A stretch of DNA of 64,000 bases from Thalassotalea atypica (GTDB lineage Bacteria > Pseudomonadota > Gammaproteobacteria > Enterobacterales > Alteromonadaceae): NCBI RefSeq assembly GCF_030295975.1, contig NZ_AP027364.1:4030001-4094000 (forward strand), written 5' to 3'. This document shows positions 19,560 to 32,934 of the stretch, one piece after another (position 1 is the stretch's first letter; the number at the start of each line of letters is the position of its first letter). The notes beneath the pieces were generated by a model, which was not told the DNA's origin, made no database searches, and saw only the letters and a program-made list of their open reading frames with translations. The position numbers and the translations under genes are program-made.

Positions 19560-20602
19560 TATGCGCTCCCTTGTTGACTTAATTGATGTATAGGGAGTAA
19601 TCCATATTCACTTGGCAGCCCCATGACTACATTGGCACATTGAATAGCTTGCGATGCTGCGCCTTTGAGTAAATTGTCAATGGCACAACTAATCACCGCG
19701 ACTTGGTTCGCTTCATCGACTTGCCAATGAATATCAGCAAACGGTGTGTACGCTACATGGTCGATTTGAGGCCAACTGTGCTTTATCCGCACCAAAGGTT
19801 GCGTTTTATATGCAACGGCAAACACTTGATCAACATCTGAAGCACTCACTCCATCATTTAATGACACAGTGACCGTCGCTAGCAATCCACGCTTATAAGG
19901 CGCTAAATGCGGATTAAAAATCACCTGTACACCCGCTTCTTGGCTTATCTCAGGTTGATGTCTATGCTGCAAAATGTTGTAAGGCTTTAAGCTCACTTCA
20001 TTAAAACTGGTGGCCAATGTCGCATTTCGTCCTGCTCCGCTTACACCACTGATGCCGTTAACAACAATCAGGCTATTTTCTTGGACTAGGCCAGCTTGAG
20101 TAAGTGGTTTTAATGACAATAAACTGGCGGTTGGATAACATCCGGGAACGGCGACAAGATTGGCATCAGCAAAATCAGCAGATATCCATTCAGCTAAGCC
20201 ATATTTTGCTTGAGTTAAGGCCTCAAGTGATTGATGTTCAAAGCCATAATAAGCTGGATAGTTAGCAGGTTCTTTGAGTCGAAAGCCGCCAGAGAGATCA
20301 AATACTTTAACGCCCGCATTGATAAATGATTGCGCCCATTGGGCACTAAATTCGTGCGGAGTTGCAAAAAAAACCGCGTCTAGCGTATCAACAGCCTTAG
20401 AAAACCATGCTTGAGAAAAAGCCTGGAGGGGTACATCACAGATCCCCTGCCAGCGAGCATGTAACTCTGAAAATAATAATCCAGTTGAAGTACTGTTTTC
20501 CGATACCACAAGATGCGTAATCGAAACTTTATCATGTTGGCAAAGCAGACCAATTAGCTCTGCTCCAACGTAACCACTTGCGCCAATAACCGCGACTTTC
20601 AT
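19559..20602 (-). CDS. argC: N-acetyl-gamma-glutamyl-phosphate reductase
   Basis: This 347-residue NADPH-dependent enzyme reduces N-acetylglutamyl phosphate to the semialdehyde. The Rossmann motif VIGASGYVGAEL lies at 4-15 and the catalytic cysteine sits in VAVPGCYPTAS (about 151-161). It is the first gene of argCBFGH(A)-argA. The 250 bp upstream, shared with divergent argE, carry an ARG-box-like palindrome 16 bp from the start codon. Confidence 0.97.
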   Translation of the reverse strand: MKVAVIGASGYVGAELIGLLCQHDKVSITHLVVSENSTSTGLLFSELHARWQGICDVPLQAFSQAWFSKAVDTLDAVFFATPHEFSAQWAQSFINAGVKVFDLSGGFRLKEPANYPAYYGFEHQSLEALTQAKYGLAEWISADFADANLVAVPGCYPTASLLSLKPLTQAGLVQENSLIVVNGISGVSGAGRNATLATSFNEVSLKPYNILQHRHQPEISQEAGVQVIFNPHLAPYKRGLLATVTVSLNDGVSASDVDQVFAVAYKTQPLVRIKHSWPQIDHVAYTPFADIHWQVDEANQVAVISCAIDNLLKGAASQAIQCANVVMGLPSEYGLLPIHQLSQQGSA

Positions 20603-20617
20603 AACAACACCATTGTT

Positions 20618-20635
20618 TTTGCAATTATATTCAAA
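20618..20635. promoter_or_regulatory. ARG-box-like ArgR operator upstream of argC
   Basis: TGCAATTATATTCA at 20620-20633 fits the ArgR half-site arrangement TGAAT-N4-ATTCA with a perfect right arm. It lies just before argC in the argC/argE intergenic region, where ArgR binds in related bacteria. Weaker candidates in the same gap are TGAATGCATTGTTA (20735-20748, perfect left arm) and an ATGC-N9-GCAT palindrome (20816-20832) 21 bp before argE. Assignment to ArgR is inference. Confidence 0.55.
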
Positions 20636-20853
20636 CGTAAAAATAAACTTAGTTTTAATTTTTTAGACATACTACATAACCTAAAACAGATTAACTTTCC
20701 CCATCAAGCCTATGATATGTCGTCGTCGAATAACTGAATGCATTGTTAATTTTCCGTAGCGTTCTTAATAAGGTTATTTACACTGTGAAAGAAAAGTAAC
20801 ATCTAATGGGTTTTTATGCAATAATTTAGCATAATTATTTTATAGGTGTTTTT

Positions 20854-22011
20854 ATGGCAAGTTTACCTGATTTCAAAGTTTCACTAAAAGAGCTCATCGC
20901 TGCTCCTTCCATCAGCTCAACACAATCTAGTTGGGATCAAGGAAATAAGGCAATTATTGACTTATTGGCGGGTTGGTTTAGCAGTTTGGACTTCGAGGTA
21001 TTTATTCATCAAGTGCCCAATACTCGCAATAAATTCAATATGCTAGCCAAGCTTGGTCACGGCGAAGGTGGATTATTGCTTGCGGGGCATAGCGATACGG
21101 TGCCATTTGACGAAAATCGCTGGTGCAGTGATCCTTTAAAATTGACAGAAAGTTCAGATAGATTTTTTGGTTTAGGCACCTGTGACATGAAAGGCTTCTT
21201 CGCCTTTATATTGCAGTTGGCCAAGCAGCTTAACGCCAAGCACATGAAAAAGCCTTTATATGTTTTAGCAACAGCGGATGAAGAAACCACCATGGCCGGT
21301 GCACGTTTTTTTGCGGAACAGCAGCTTATTAAGCCGGATGTGGCAGTTATAGGTGAGCCTACAAACTTAGTGCCTGTGGTTATGCATAAAGGACATATGT
21401 CACATCGCATTTCTGTTAAAGGGCAATCAGGGCATTCGAGTCAGCCCCACAAAGGGGTCAATGCAATCGAAATTATGGTGCAAGTCATCAATCAATTGCA
21501 AAGTTTAAAAACAACACTTACACAAAATTATCATAATCCAGCCTTCGACGTGCCTGAGCCAACATTAAATTTTGGTGCAATTAAAGGTGGAGATAATGCG
21601 AATCGCATTTGCGGGCATTGTGATTTAGATATTGATATGCGATCACTACCAGGTATAAAAGATGAAGAATTAATACAATGGTTGGCTGACGCATTAGCGC
21701 CTCTTGCACAGCAGTATCCTGACAGGATCAGTTTTGAGGAGTTACACCCAAGCTCTCCTAGCTTCAAACAAGAACCGCAATCAGCACTGGTTGAATTTGC
21801 TCAACATGCTTCCGGTCACACATGCTGCGCCGTTAATTACGCAACAGAAGCGCCATATATTCAGCAACTGGGCTGTGAAACAATTGTTATGGGCCCAGGC
21901 TCAATTGATCAAGCACATCAACCAAACGAATTTTTGAGCTTTTCACAAGTATCGGCAACCCATACATTATTGCTTGAGCTGGTTAACCGATTTTGTATGA
22001 CATTAAAATAG
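20854..22011 (+). CDS. argE: Acetylornithine deacetylase
   Basis: This 385-residue M20 metallopeptidase-family enzyme releases ornithine from N-acetylornithine. The first metal-binding motif is GHSDTVPFD (about 75-83) and the second is TADEETTMAG (about 143-152), and EPTNLVP (about 168-174) supplies another ligand region. AGGTG precedes the ATG by 5 bases. It is divergent from argC, the classic argE/argCBH arrangement, so both directions can be controlled from the shared operator region. Confidence 0.95.
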   Translation: MASLPDFKVSLKELIAAPSISSTQSSWDQGNKAIIDLLAGWFSSLDFEVFIHQVPNTRNKFNMLAKLGHGEGGLLLAGHSDTVPFDENRWCSDPLKLTESSDRFFGLGTCDMKGFFAFILQLAKQLNAKHMKKPLYVLATADEETTMAGARFFAEQQLIKPDVAVIGEPTNLVPVVMHKGHMSHRISVKGQSGHSSQPHKGVNAIEIMVQVINQLQSLKTTLTQNYHNPAFDVPEPTLNFGAIKGGDNANRICGHCDLDIDMRSLPGIKDEELIQWLADALAPLAQQYPDRISFEELHPSSPSFKQEPQSALVEFAQHASGHTCCAVNYATEAPYIQQLGCETIVMGPGSIDQAHQPNEFLSFSQVSATHTLLLELVNRFCMTLK

Positions 22012-22030
22012 GTGGCTTAATTTACTGTTA

Positions 22031-23500
22031 TTATGCTTTATTCCACAGTTTTTGATTTTCTTTGACACTGAAAAAATCTTTCGCGTTCCAGCAGCGCGGT
22101 ATCAAATCAAGCTCTGAGCGCTCAGAATAGTTTGAAACGAGCTTTTCTAGAATTTCCAGTAACCGCTCTTTACTTATTTTAGCCAAGCGCTCTGCCGATT
22201 CTTTAAAGTATAAATTTTCCGGCTTTAAAATCACTAAATCTGTGCCGTAACTGATGTATGAAAGCTGCCTTGTGGCAATACGACAGACTGGCTCTTCCGG
22301 ATTATCAGGGTAAAGGCTATTGACGATCGCATATTCATAGCGCTCTAAAGAAGTACCATGGGCATCTAGTGGAATGTTCGTTACACCAAAACCCTGGGGA
22401 AACATCCCGGTAATTTTATATAAAGCATCGACGACAACTTGGCTACAATTTCCACGCTCGGCATTTTGATTAAGAGCTTGATAGACTTTCGGAATAAGCT
22501 TATACGAATAGCTGCTTTTCGTTGACAAGACAATTGACGTATAAATCTGCGGCACTTTAATTATGTTACCAATTCCTTCTTTCGGCGCAATCGCCTTTTT
22601 GAGTATTGATTTCATGAACTGCATTTTGTCTTTTTCAACTTGATTAAATTTATCACGCTCTGACTTTGAATTACCCAAATAGGGAGCCAAACCTAAACCA
22701 TGCATAAGATAATTCAGTGTTTCTCTAAAATTTACCTGAAGTAGTTTTTTTCGATCATCAAGTTCTAGCGTTCGGTAAGGATCTAAATTGCCGCTTTCTC
22801 CGTTCAAGATAAGTTGGGCTTCAGGGTGAAAGTTACCTATGTCTTGAATAATAGAAGCCATCAGCACCGCACGTTTTACATCAACGCGAAACGCTTCAAA
22901 TAAATCACCGTCAATGGTACGTAACCGTTGATACTGTTTTGGTGAGTACTTACCAACAAAGCTTGCTATGTAGCTATCATCCATGGTGCTATCCATTAAT
23001 AGCCGATCAAATAAACGAAGGGTCAATATCGATTTATATAACGGTTTACTAGCTTCATTTACAATGGCTCTATTTTTCCCTTCAATAGGGCTTAATAGTT
23101 GAATAGTGCCTAAAACCTGCGCTGATTTTCGATTCGTTTCCTCAAAGGTTTCCCCTTCAGTCAGCTCTAATATTTCATCACAAATATTCAAAAAGTGAGC
23201 CAAACGTTCAGTCCTTTCACTGGTGAGTTGCTCTTCAAAATTTGCTTTTTCAACACTTAAACTGTCGAGTTTCTGTTTATGAGTGCCGCTTCCTTTGATA
23301 CCCGTAGCTTCAATTTCTGAAGTAGTTTTGGCATGCTTTTGCGCAAACTGATCTTGAATTTCTTTGACGGATAGCTGGTTATTAAAAAAGATAATCGCTT
23401 TGTCTAAAATGGAATCTTTTAGGGTGTTTTGAATAAACATCCGCTGAAGTAAATTTCGGATTTGAGCGGTCAATATGGATTCGTGACGTTTCTTACTCAT
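22031..23500 (-). CDS. Conserved protein of unknown function with a degenerate HD-like core
   Basis: This 489-residue soluble protein has no signal peptide or membrane helix. An N-terminal helical part (about 1-125) contains a likely coiled coil (about 75-105). The middle holds AVLMASIIQDIGNFHPEAQ (about 211-229), which looks like the HDIGK core of an HD/HD-GYP hydrolase with the first histidine replaced by glutamine. The later GMFPQGFGVTNIP and CRIATRQL segments resemble HD-GYP C-terminal wording. I cannot name a function. It lies between argE (convergent, 19 bp) and metF and appears to be transcribed alone. Confidence 0.65.
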   Translation of the reverse strand: MSKKRHESILTAQIRNLLQRMFIQNTLKDSILDKAIIFFNNQLSVKEIQDQFAQKHAKTTSEIEATGIKGSGTHKQKLDSLSVEKANFEEQLTSERTERLAHFLNICDEILELTEGETFEETNRKSAQVLGTIQLLSPIEGKNRAIVNEASKPLYKSILTLRLFDRLLMDSTMDDSYIASFVGKYSPKQYQRLRTIDGDLFEAFRVDVKRAVLMASIIQDIGNFHPEAQLILNGESGNLDPYRTLELDDRKKLLQVNFRETLNYLMHGLGLAPYLGNSKSERDKFNQVEKDKMQFMKSILKKAIAPKEGIGNIIKVPQIYTSIVLSTKSSYSYKLIPKVYQALNQNAERGNCSQVVVDALYKITGMFPQGFGVTNIPLDAHGTSLERYEYAIVNSLYPDNPEEPVCRIATRQLSYISYGTDLVILKPENLYFKESAERLAKISKERLLEILEKLVSNYSERSELDLIPRCWNAKDFFSVKENQKLWNKA

Positions 23501-23601
23501 GAAGCTTTGGCTGTTTCTTGTCGCGCAAATGTTTGTTCATTTAACAATAAGTTAAATCAGATAAAAAGACAAAACATTGTGATTATTTTTAACAAGTAGA
23601 C

Positions 23602-23635
23602 AAAGTCCCGTATATTATTTATACAGCGGGACTTT
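23602..23635 (-). terminator. Hairpin terminator downstream of metF
   Basis: AAAGTCCCG at 23602-23610 pairs with CGGGACTTT at 23627-23635, and the loop contains a further TATA/TATA pairing. It lies 10 bp after the metF stop on the minus strand. The following T run is short, so efficiency is uncertain. Confidence 0.55.
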
Positions 23636-23645
23636 ATATCTTCAT

Positions 23646-27012
<3,367 letters not shown>

Positions 27013-27019
<7 letters not shown>

Positions 27020-28254
27020 ACTGCCGCTTGCGATGAGCTAACACGAAACTGCGGCGTTTTCTTTGCGTAATCATTTTGCAACGATGTCACTTTCTGACCG
27101 TGTTGGCTGGCGTTAAGGCCATTATTTAAGTCTGTTAGGATGTCGTTGATATCTTCTAACCCCACCGAAACTCGCACTAAAGACTGTGTAATACCGGCTT
27201 CGAGTTGTGCTTCAATTTCCATTCCTGCATGAGTCATGGTTGATGGGTGGCTTATTAAGCTCTCAACGCCTCCAAGTGATTGTGCAAGTGTGAATAGCTC
27301 AAGGTTAGCAAAAAGTGCTTTAACTGCTTCTACGCCACCCTTAACTTCAAAACTGAGCATTGCACCAAAGCCTTGCTGCTGCTGTTGAGCCAACTCATGG
27401 TTAGGATGATTGGCTAGTCCAGGAAAATACACTTGCTTTATCGCTGGGTGTGTTGCTAAAAATTCTGCAACTGATTGCGCATTTTCCTGATGCTGTTTCA
27501 TCCTTAGCGGGAGAGTTTTTAGTCCACGTAGTGCTAAAAAGCTATCAAACGCTGAACCAGTTATACCAATGCAATTTGCCCACCAAGCCAGCTCTTCGCC
27601 AAGTTCTTTTTCTTTCGCTACGAGTACGCCACCTACAACATCACTATGACCGTTGATGTATTTGGTTGTTGAATGAAAAACAATATCAGCCCCAAGTGCA
27701 ATTGGTTGCTGAAGTACGGGAGACAAGAACGTATTATCCACTGCAACAATGGCACCAACTGCATGGGCTTGTTGTGCTATTGCGCGAATATCAACTAATC
27801 GTAATAATGGGTTACTTGGCGTTTCAATAAGAACTAATTTAGGTTGTTCAGCCAGTGCTTTCGACAATTGCTCGGCGTCAGATTGGTCAACAACTATGAC
27901 TTCAAATTGTCCTCGCTTGGCCAAATGAGTAAATAAGCGATAACTGCCACCGTAGCAATCATGAGGTATAACAACTTTTTCTCCTACCGACAATAATTGG
28001 CATAACAAATGAACCGCTGACATACCGGTACTGGTGACAATGCCCACAGCCCCACCTTCTAGATCCGCAATTGCTTGGCCGAAAGTAGCGCGCGTTGGAT
28101 TGCCCGTGCGCGAATAATCAAACTGGCGTTTATCATTAAAGCCTTTAAGTGAATATGTACTAGATAAATGAATTGGTGCGACAACAGCACCATGATGCTG
28201 ATCGGTATTAATACCAGCCCTGACGGCTGTTGTGGCGATGTTTTTGGCACTCAT
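27013..28254 (-). CDS. metB: Cystathionine gamma-synthase
   Basis: This 413-residue PLP enzyme joins activated homoserine and cysteine to give cystathionine. The Cys/Met-metabolism PLP signature DIVFHSTTKYINGHSD (about 190-205) contains the Schiff-base lysine. The N-terminal Tyr/Arg region FDYSRTGNPTR is typical. The C-terminus runs about 25 residues past the usual end and finishes QAAVW. It is the first gene of metB-metL-metF and is divergent from metJ. Confidence 0.95.
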
Positions 28255-28266
28255 AAATATTCACTT

Positions 28267-28306
28267 TTACGTTTAGATGTTTGGACGTCTATAAATCTAT
28301 ACGTTT
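28267..28306. promoter_or_regulatory. Tandem met boxes (five 8-mers) upstream of metB
   Basis: Five consecutive 8-bp units resemble the MetJ consensus AGACGTCT: TTACGTTT, AGATGTTT, GGACGTCT, ATAAATCT and ATACGTTT. MetJ binds such head-to-tail arrays cooperatively with S-adenosylmethionine as corepressor. This array starts 12 bp before the metB ATG and would repress metBLF. Confidence 0.88.
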
Positions 28307-28322
28307 TCTTTTGAAGGGTCAA

Positions 28323-28354
28323 GAAGTTTTAGACATCTAAACTTCTACACATCA
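28323..28354. promoter_or_regulatory. Second tandem met-box array (four 8-mers) upstream of metJ
   Basis: Four contiguous 8-mers, GAAGTTTT, AGACATCT, AAACTTCT and ACACATCA, continue the MetJ pattern 16 bp beyond the first array. It lies nearer metJ and probably serves metJ autoregulation and/or metB repression. The best unit, AGACATCT, differs from the consensus at one position. Confidence 0.8.
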
Positions 28355-28424
28355 AGGTTGACTCAGTCGCGTCAACAAGTACAATTTGCATTGGCTTAAA
28401 GAATAAAACTGCAGAGGTATTTAA

Positions 28425-28757
28425 ATGGCTGAATGGAATGGCGAATATATTAACCCATACGCCGAGCACGGAAAAAAAAGCGAACAAGTAAAAAAAATTA
28501 CCGTTTCCATTCCGTTACGTGTTTTAAAAGTACTTACTGATGAGAGAACTCGTCGCCAAGTAAACAATTTACGTCACGCAACAAACAGTGAATTATTATG
28601 TGAAGCATTTTTACATGCGTTCACCGGACAGCCGCTGCCCAATGACGAAGATTTGGCAAAAGACAATAATGAGAAGTTACCACACAGTGTTCGCCAATTA
28701 TTGGAAGCACAAGGGGTGACAGATTTCAGTCAGTATGAAGATGAAGTTGAAGAGTAG
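28425..28757 (+). CDS. metJ: Methionine regulon repressor MetJ
   Basis: This 110-residue ribbon-helix-helix repressor uses S-adenosylmethionine as corepressor. The beta-strand region [23 protein letters not shown] (from about residue 22) and the following [29 protein letters not shown] correspond to the well-conserved MetJ core. Length is close to E. coli MetJ (105). It faces metB across two met-box arrays, which confirms the assignment. Confidence 0.98.
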   Translation: MAEWNGEYINPYAEHGKKSEQVKKITVSIPLRVLKVLTDERTRRQVNNLRHATNSELLCEAFLHAFTGQPLPNDEDLAKDNNEKLPHSVRQLLEAQGVTDFSQYEDEVEE

Positions 28758-28794
28758 TTTGCTTTACAAATTCATATAATTAGATAAAGACAAC

Positions 28795-28824
28795 AAAGGC
28801 GCTATTAGGCGCCTTTGTTATTTC
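28795..28824 (+). terminator. Rho-independent terminator after metJ
   Basis: AAAGGCGC at 28795-28802 pairs with GCGCCTTT at 28809-28816, leaving a 6-base loop, and a T-rich stretch follows. It lies 38 bp after the metJ stop and also faces the end of the malic enzyme gene, so it could act in both directions. Confidence 0.85.
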
Positions 28825-28848
28825 TAGATTAGGCTATAAACTTACCTG

Positions 28849-30093
28849 TTATTCCGCCATGTAGTTTTCAGGCATATCAAGTGCTGCAACCCCTGACTCA
28901 ATCGCAGCTTGTGCTACCGCTTTGGCAACACGAGAACATAAGCGAGAATCCATTGGTTTTGGAATGATGTAACTACTACCAAAAGTGAGTGCGTCACTAC
29001 CGCTGGCTTTTAGTACTTCCTCTGGCACTGGCTCTTTAGCAAGTTCTCGAATGGCATGTACAGCGGCAATTTTCATTTCGTCATTAATTGCTCTTGCTCT
29101 AACATCAAGTGCACCACGGAAAATAAATGGGAAACACAAGACGTTATTTACTTGGTTAGGGTAGTCAGAACGGCCGGTTGCCATAATAAGATCATCACGT
29201 GCAGCTGTCGCTAGCTCAGGTTTAATTTCTGGATCAGGATTTGAACAAGCAAAAACCACAGGTTTATCTGCCATTAATTTAAGTTGCTCAGGTGATAGCA
29301 AATTTGGACCTGAAACACCTACGAAGACATCAGCGCCTTCGATGACATCATCTAGGGTTCTTTTATCGGTGTTGTTGGCAAATAGTTTTTTGTATTCATT
29401 CAAATCATCGCGACGAGTGTGGATCACTCCTTTTCGGTCAAGCATATAGATTTTTTCACGCTGTGCACCGCATTTAATTAACAGTTCCATACAAGCCACG
29501 GCCGCTGCTCCAGCGCCCAAACAAACGATGTTAGCTTGCTTAATAGACTTACCTTGGATCTCGAGTGCATTTAACATACCCGCCGCGGTAACAATGGCCG
29601 TACCATGTTGGTCGTCATGAAATACAGGTACTTTACAACGCTCGATTAATGCGCGCTCTATTTCAAAACACTCTGGTGCTTTGATGTCTTCTAAATTTAT
29701 GCCACCGAAGCTGTCTGCAATATTAGCTACCGTTGTTACAAAGTCCTCAACAGATTTATGTTTTACTTCAATATCGAAAGAATCAATTCCAGCAAAGCGT
29801 TTAAACAACAATGCCTTACCTTCCATAACTGGCTTAGACGCCATCGGGCCAAGGTTTCCTAACCCAAGGATGGCAGTACCATTAGAAATTACAGCAACGG
29901 TATTTCCTTTCGCCGTATATTTGTAAACATCATCTGGGTTATCAGCAATCTCACGTACTGGCTCTGCAACTCCAGGGCTATAAGCAAGAGCAAGATCTAA
30001 ACTTGTCTCTGCTGGAGTAGTTAATTCAACACTGATTTTACCTGGCCTAGGTAGAGCATGATAATCAAGTGCTTGTTGTCGAAAATCTGTCAT
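28849..30093 (-). CDS. Malic enzyme (single-domain, decarboxylating)
   Basis: The 414-residue enzyme oxidatively decarboxylates malate to pyruvate. It has the malic-enzyme N-terminal TSLDLALAYSPGVAEP block, the DDQHGTAIV motif (about 162-170), and an NAD(P)-binding loop IVCLGAGAAAVA (about 188-199). It corresponds to the malic domain of MaeB but lacks the C-terminal phosphotransacetylase-like domain of the roughly 760-residue MaeB type. AGGAA lies 8 bp before the ATG. Cofactor preference cannot be told from sequence alone. Confidence 0.9.
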   Translation of the reverse strand: MTDFRQQALDYHALPRPGKISVELTTPAETSLDLALAYSPGVAEPVREIADNPDDVYKYTAKGNTVAVISNGTAILGLGNLGPMASKPVMEGKALLFKRFAGIDSFDIEVKHKSVEDFVTTVANIADSFGGINLEDIKAPECFEIERALIERCKVPVFHDDQHGTAIVTAAGMLNALEIQGKSIKQANIVCLGAGAAAVACMELLIKCGAQREKIYMLDRKGVIHTRRDDLNEYKKLFANNTDKRTLDDVIEGADVFVGVSGPNLLSPEQLKLMADKPVVFACSNPDPEIKPELATAARDDLIMATGRSDYPNQVNNVLCFPFIFRGALDVRARAINDEMKIAAVHAIRELAKEPVPEEVLKASGSDALTFGSSYIIPKPMDSRLCSRVAKAVAQAAIESGVAALDMPENYMAE

Positions 30094-30398
30094 GGTGCGT
30101 TCCTAATATTAAACACGTTACTGTAGCTTCTTGTATGTGGTTTAGTTTGTAAACCGACTTAGCGTTATAATTATTATTTTTGCTCTTTATATGGTATTTG
30201 ATAAAGGATCGAAGATACAAGCTCATTTTCATATAAAAAATCGCTGAACGCTATAATACACAAGAGGTTAGACCATTCAAAACAGCATGTTTAGTCTTCT
30301 AAAATACGCTAAAAGAGACAAAGTAAATGGTTATACCTTTGTTTTACACATAAAAAAACCAGCTAGATAGCTGGTTTTTAAAATTAAGAAATTATCAT
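30094..30398. other. 305-bp gap between malic enzyme gene and purA
   Basis: No coding frame is supported here. The left part should hold the malic enzyme promoter, reading leftward. The right end holds the purA terminator. A TATAAT hexamer occurs on the plus strand at 30252-30257, but no plus-strand gene follows it, so I attach no function. Confidence 0.5.
30352..30380 (-). terminator. Rho-independent terminator after purA
   Basis: AAAACCAGCTA (30355-30365) is followed two bases later by its reverse complement TAGCTGGTTTT (30368-30378). A-tracts on the left give a T run when read on the minus strand. It lies about 20 bp after the purA stop, and the symmetric sequence could stop transcription from either side. 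Confidence 0.85.
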
Positions 30399-31718
<1,320 letters not shown>

Positions 31719-31805
31719 TTAGGCGGGGATTCTATCAAAATTAAAATAGCAGTCCAAGTATAAATTGGTGAAATTTAAACCTGTTGATGTATCTGTGCTG
31801 TTATT

Positions 31806-31997
31806 CTAAAGCTCGCTAAACCACCAAAGCATAGCTAACCCCATGAGCATTATAACAATTCCAATCATTCGAATATTGGCAACGGGCTCTTGGGCAAGTT
31901 TGGCAACATAAGCTCTCCATTTATTAGGAAACAAAGCAGGCGCTAGTCCTTCAAGAATGAATGCCACCGCAATAGCCATTAATATTATTTTGGTCAT
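31806..31997 (-). CDS. DUF2065 family inner-membrane protein (YjeT-like)
   Basis: This 63-residue protein has two predicted transmembrane helices (about 4-22 and 43-60) joined by PALFPNKWRAYVAKLAQEP, the pattern of DUF2065/YjeT. The location between hflC and purA matches E. coli yjeT. No function is established. A strong terminator directly upstream separates it from hflC, so it probably has its own promoter or is reached by readthrough. Confidence 0.85.
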   Translation of the reverse strand: MTKIILMAIAVAFILEGLAPALFPNKWRAYVAKLAQEPVANIRMIGIVIMLMGLAMLWWFSEL

Positions 31998-32008
31998 TTG
32001 GGTTCCTA

Positions 32009-32039
32009 AAAAGAAAAAGCCATGTTGAACATGGCTTTA
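32009..32039 (-). terminator. Rho-independent terminator after hflC
   Basis: AAAGCCATG (32017-32025) and CATGGCTTT (32031-32039) form a 9-bp stem with a 5-base loop. Read on the minus strand the hairpin is followed by TTTTTCTTTTT. It lies 8 bp after the hflC stop, and the DUF2065 start codon is only 12 bp beyond it. Confidence 0.92.
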
Positions 32040-32046
32040 TTTGGAT

Positions 32047-32931
32047 TTACTTTTTAGCTTGGTTGGTATCTTTGAGGTAGTGGAAGAAATCACTATCTGG
32101 TTTCACCACCATGATATCACTTTTGCTATTGAAACTATTTTCGTAGGCTTCAAGACTTCGAAAGAAACTATAAAATTCTGCGTCTTTACTGTAAGTATCC
32201 GCATAAATTTTAGCAGCCAATGCATCCCCTTCACCACGAGTCTCTTGTGCACTTTTTTGTGCATTAGCAAGCATGACAGTTACTTTCGCATCAATTGTTG
32301 CGCGAATGATCTCAGATTGCTCCTGACCTTGAGAGCGATGCTCTTTCGCAACAGCAGTTCGTTCAGCACGCATACGTTCGAATATTGAGTTACTGACTTC
32401 CGTTGGAAGGTTGATAGCTTTTACACGAACATCAATAACCTCAATACCCAAGTCTTCACGGCTGCTGCCCGCACTTTCCAATGCTTTAATCATGATACTG
32501 TCACGATCGCCAGAGACAATTTCTTTGATCGTTCGAGAACCAAACTCAGTACGAAGACCGTTATTAATTTTCTGCTTTAATAAAGCACGTGCATTATCTA
32601 TAGAGCCGGTGGTACGTAAGTAATACGTTGAGAAGTCGACGATGCGCCATTTTACGTATGAGTCGACCATCAAATCTTTTTTCTCTGACGTCACAAAGCG
32701 ATCTGGCGCTTCATCTAAGGTTTGAATACGTGCATCAAGCTTTTTAACCGTCTCAATTAACGGCACTTTAAAATGCAATCCCGGTTCAAAAATTAGCATG
32801 CCACCAGTGGAGTCACGCTTTATCTTTGAAAACTGAAATACAATACCACGTTGACCTTCAGGTACAACAAACACTGACGAGACAACCAATATAAATAATA
32901 AAGCGATGGCAGTTACTATAAAGTTTTTCAT
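32047..32931 (-). CDS. hflC: HflC, regulator of FtsH protease
   Basis: This 294-residue SPFH/prohibitin-family protein forms with HflK a large periplasm-facing cage around FtsH and limits its proteolysis of membrane proteins. An N-terminal signal anchor (about 5-22) is followed by VVPEGQRGIVFQF and the SPFH domain (about 20-190), then a charged helical region with RMRAERTAVAKEHRSQGQEQ. It begins 3 bp after the hflK stop, and a terminator follows its end. Confidence 0.96.
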   Translation of the reverse strand: MKNFIVTAIALLFILVVSSVFVVPEGQRGIVFQFSKIKRDSTGGMLIFEPGLHFKVPLIETVKKLDARIQTLDEAPDRFVTSEKKDLMVDSYVKWRIVDFSTYYLRTTGSIDNARALLKQKINNGLRTEFGSRTIKEIVSGDRDSIMIKALESAGSSREDLGIEVIDVRVKAINLPTEVSNSIFERMRAERTAVAKEHRSQGQEQSEIIRATIDAKVTVMLANAQKSAQETRGEGDALAAKIYADTYSKDAEFYSFFRSLEAYENSFNSKSDIMVVKPDSDFFHYLKDTNQAKK

Positions 32932-32934
32932 GCT

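Noticed and set aside
21057-21410. 117-residue minus-strand frame inside argE
   Set aside because: It is a shadow of the M20 metal-binding region of argE.
32041-32388. 115-residue plus-strand frame opposite hflC
   Set aside because: It lies wholly inside hflC, which has clear SPFH motifs; the opposite-strand translation is low-complexity and Cys/Phe-rich.
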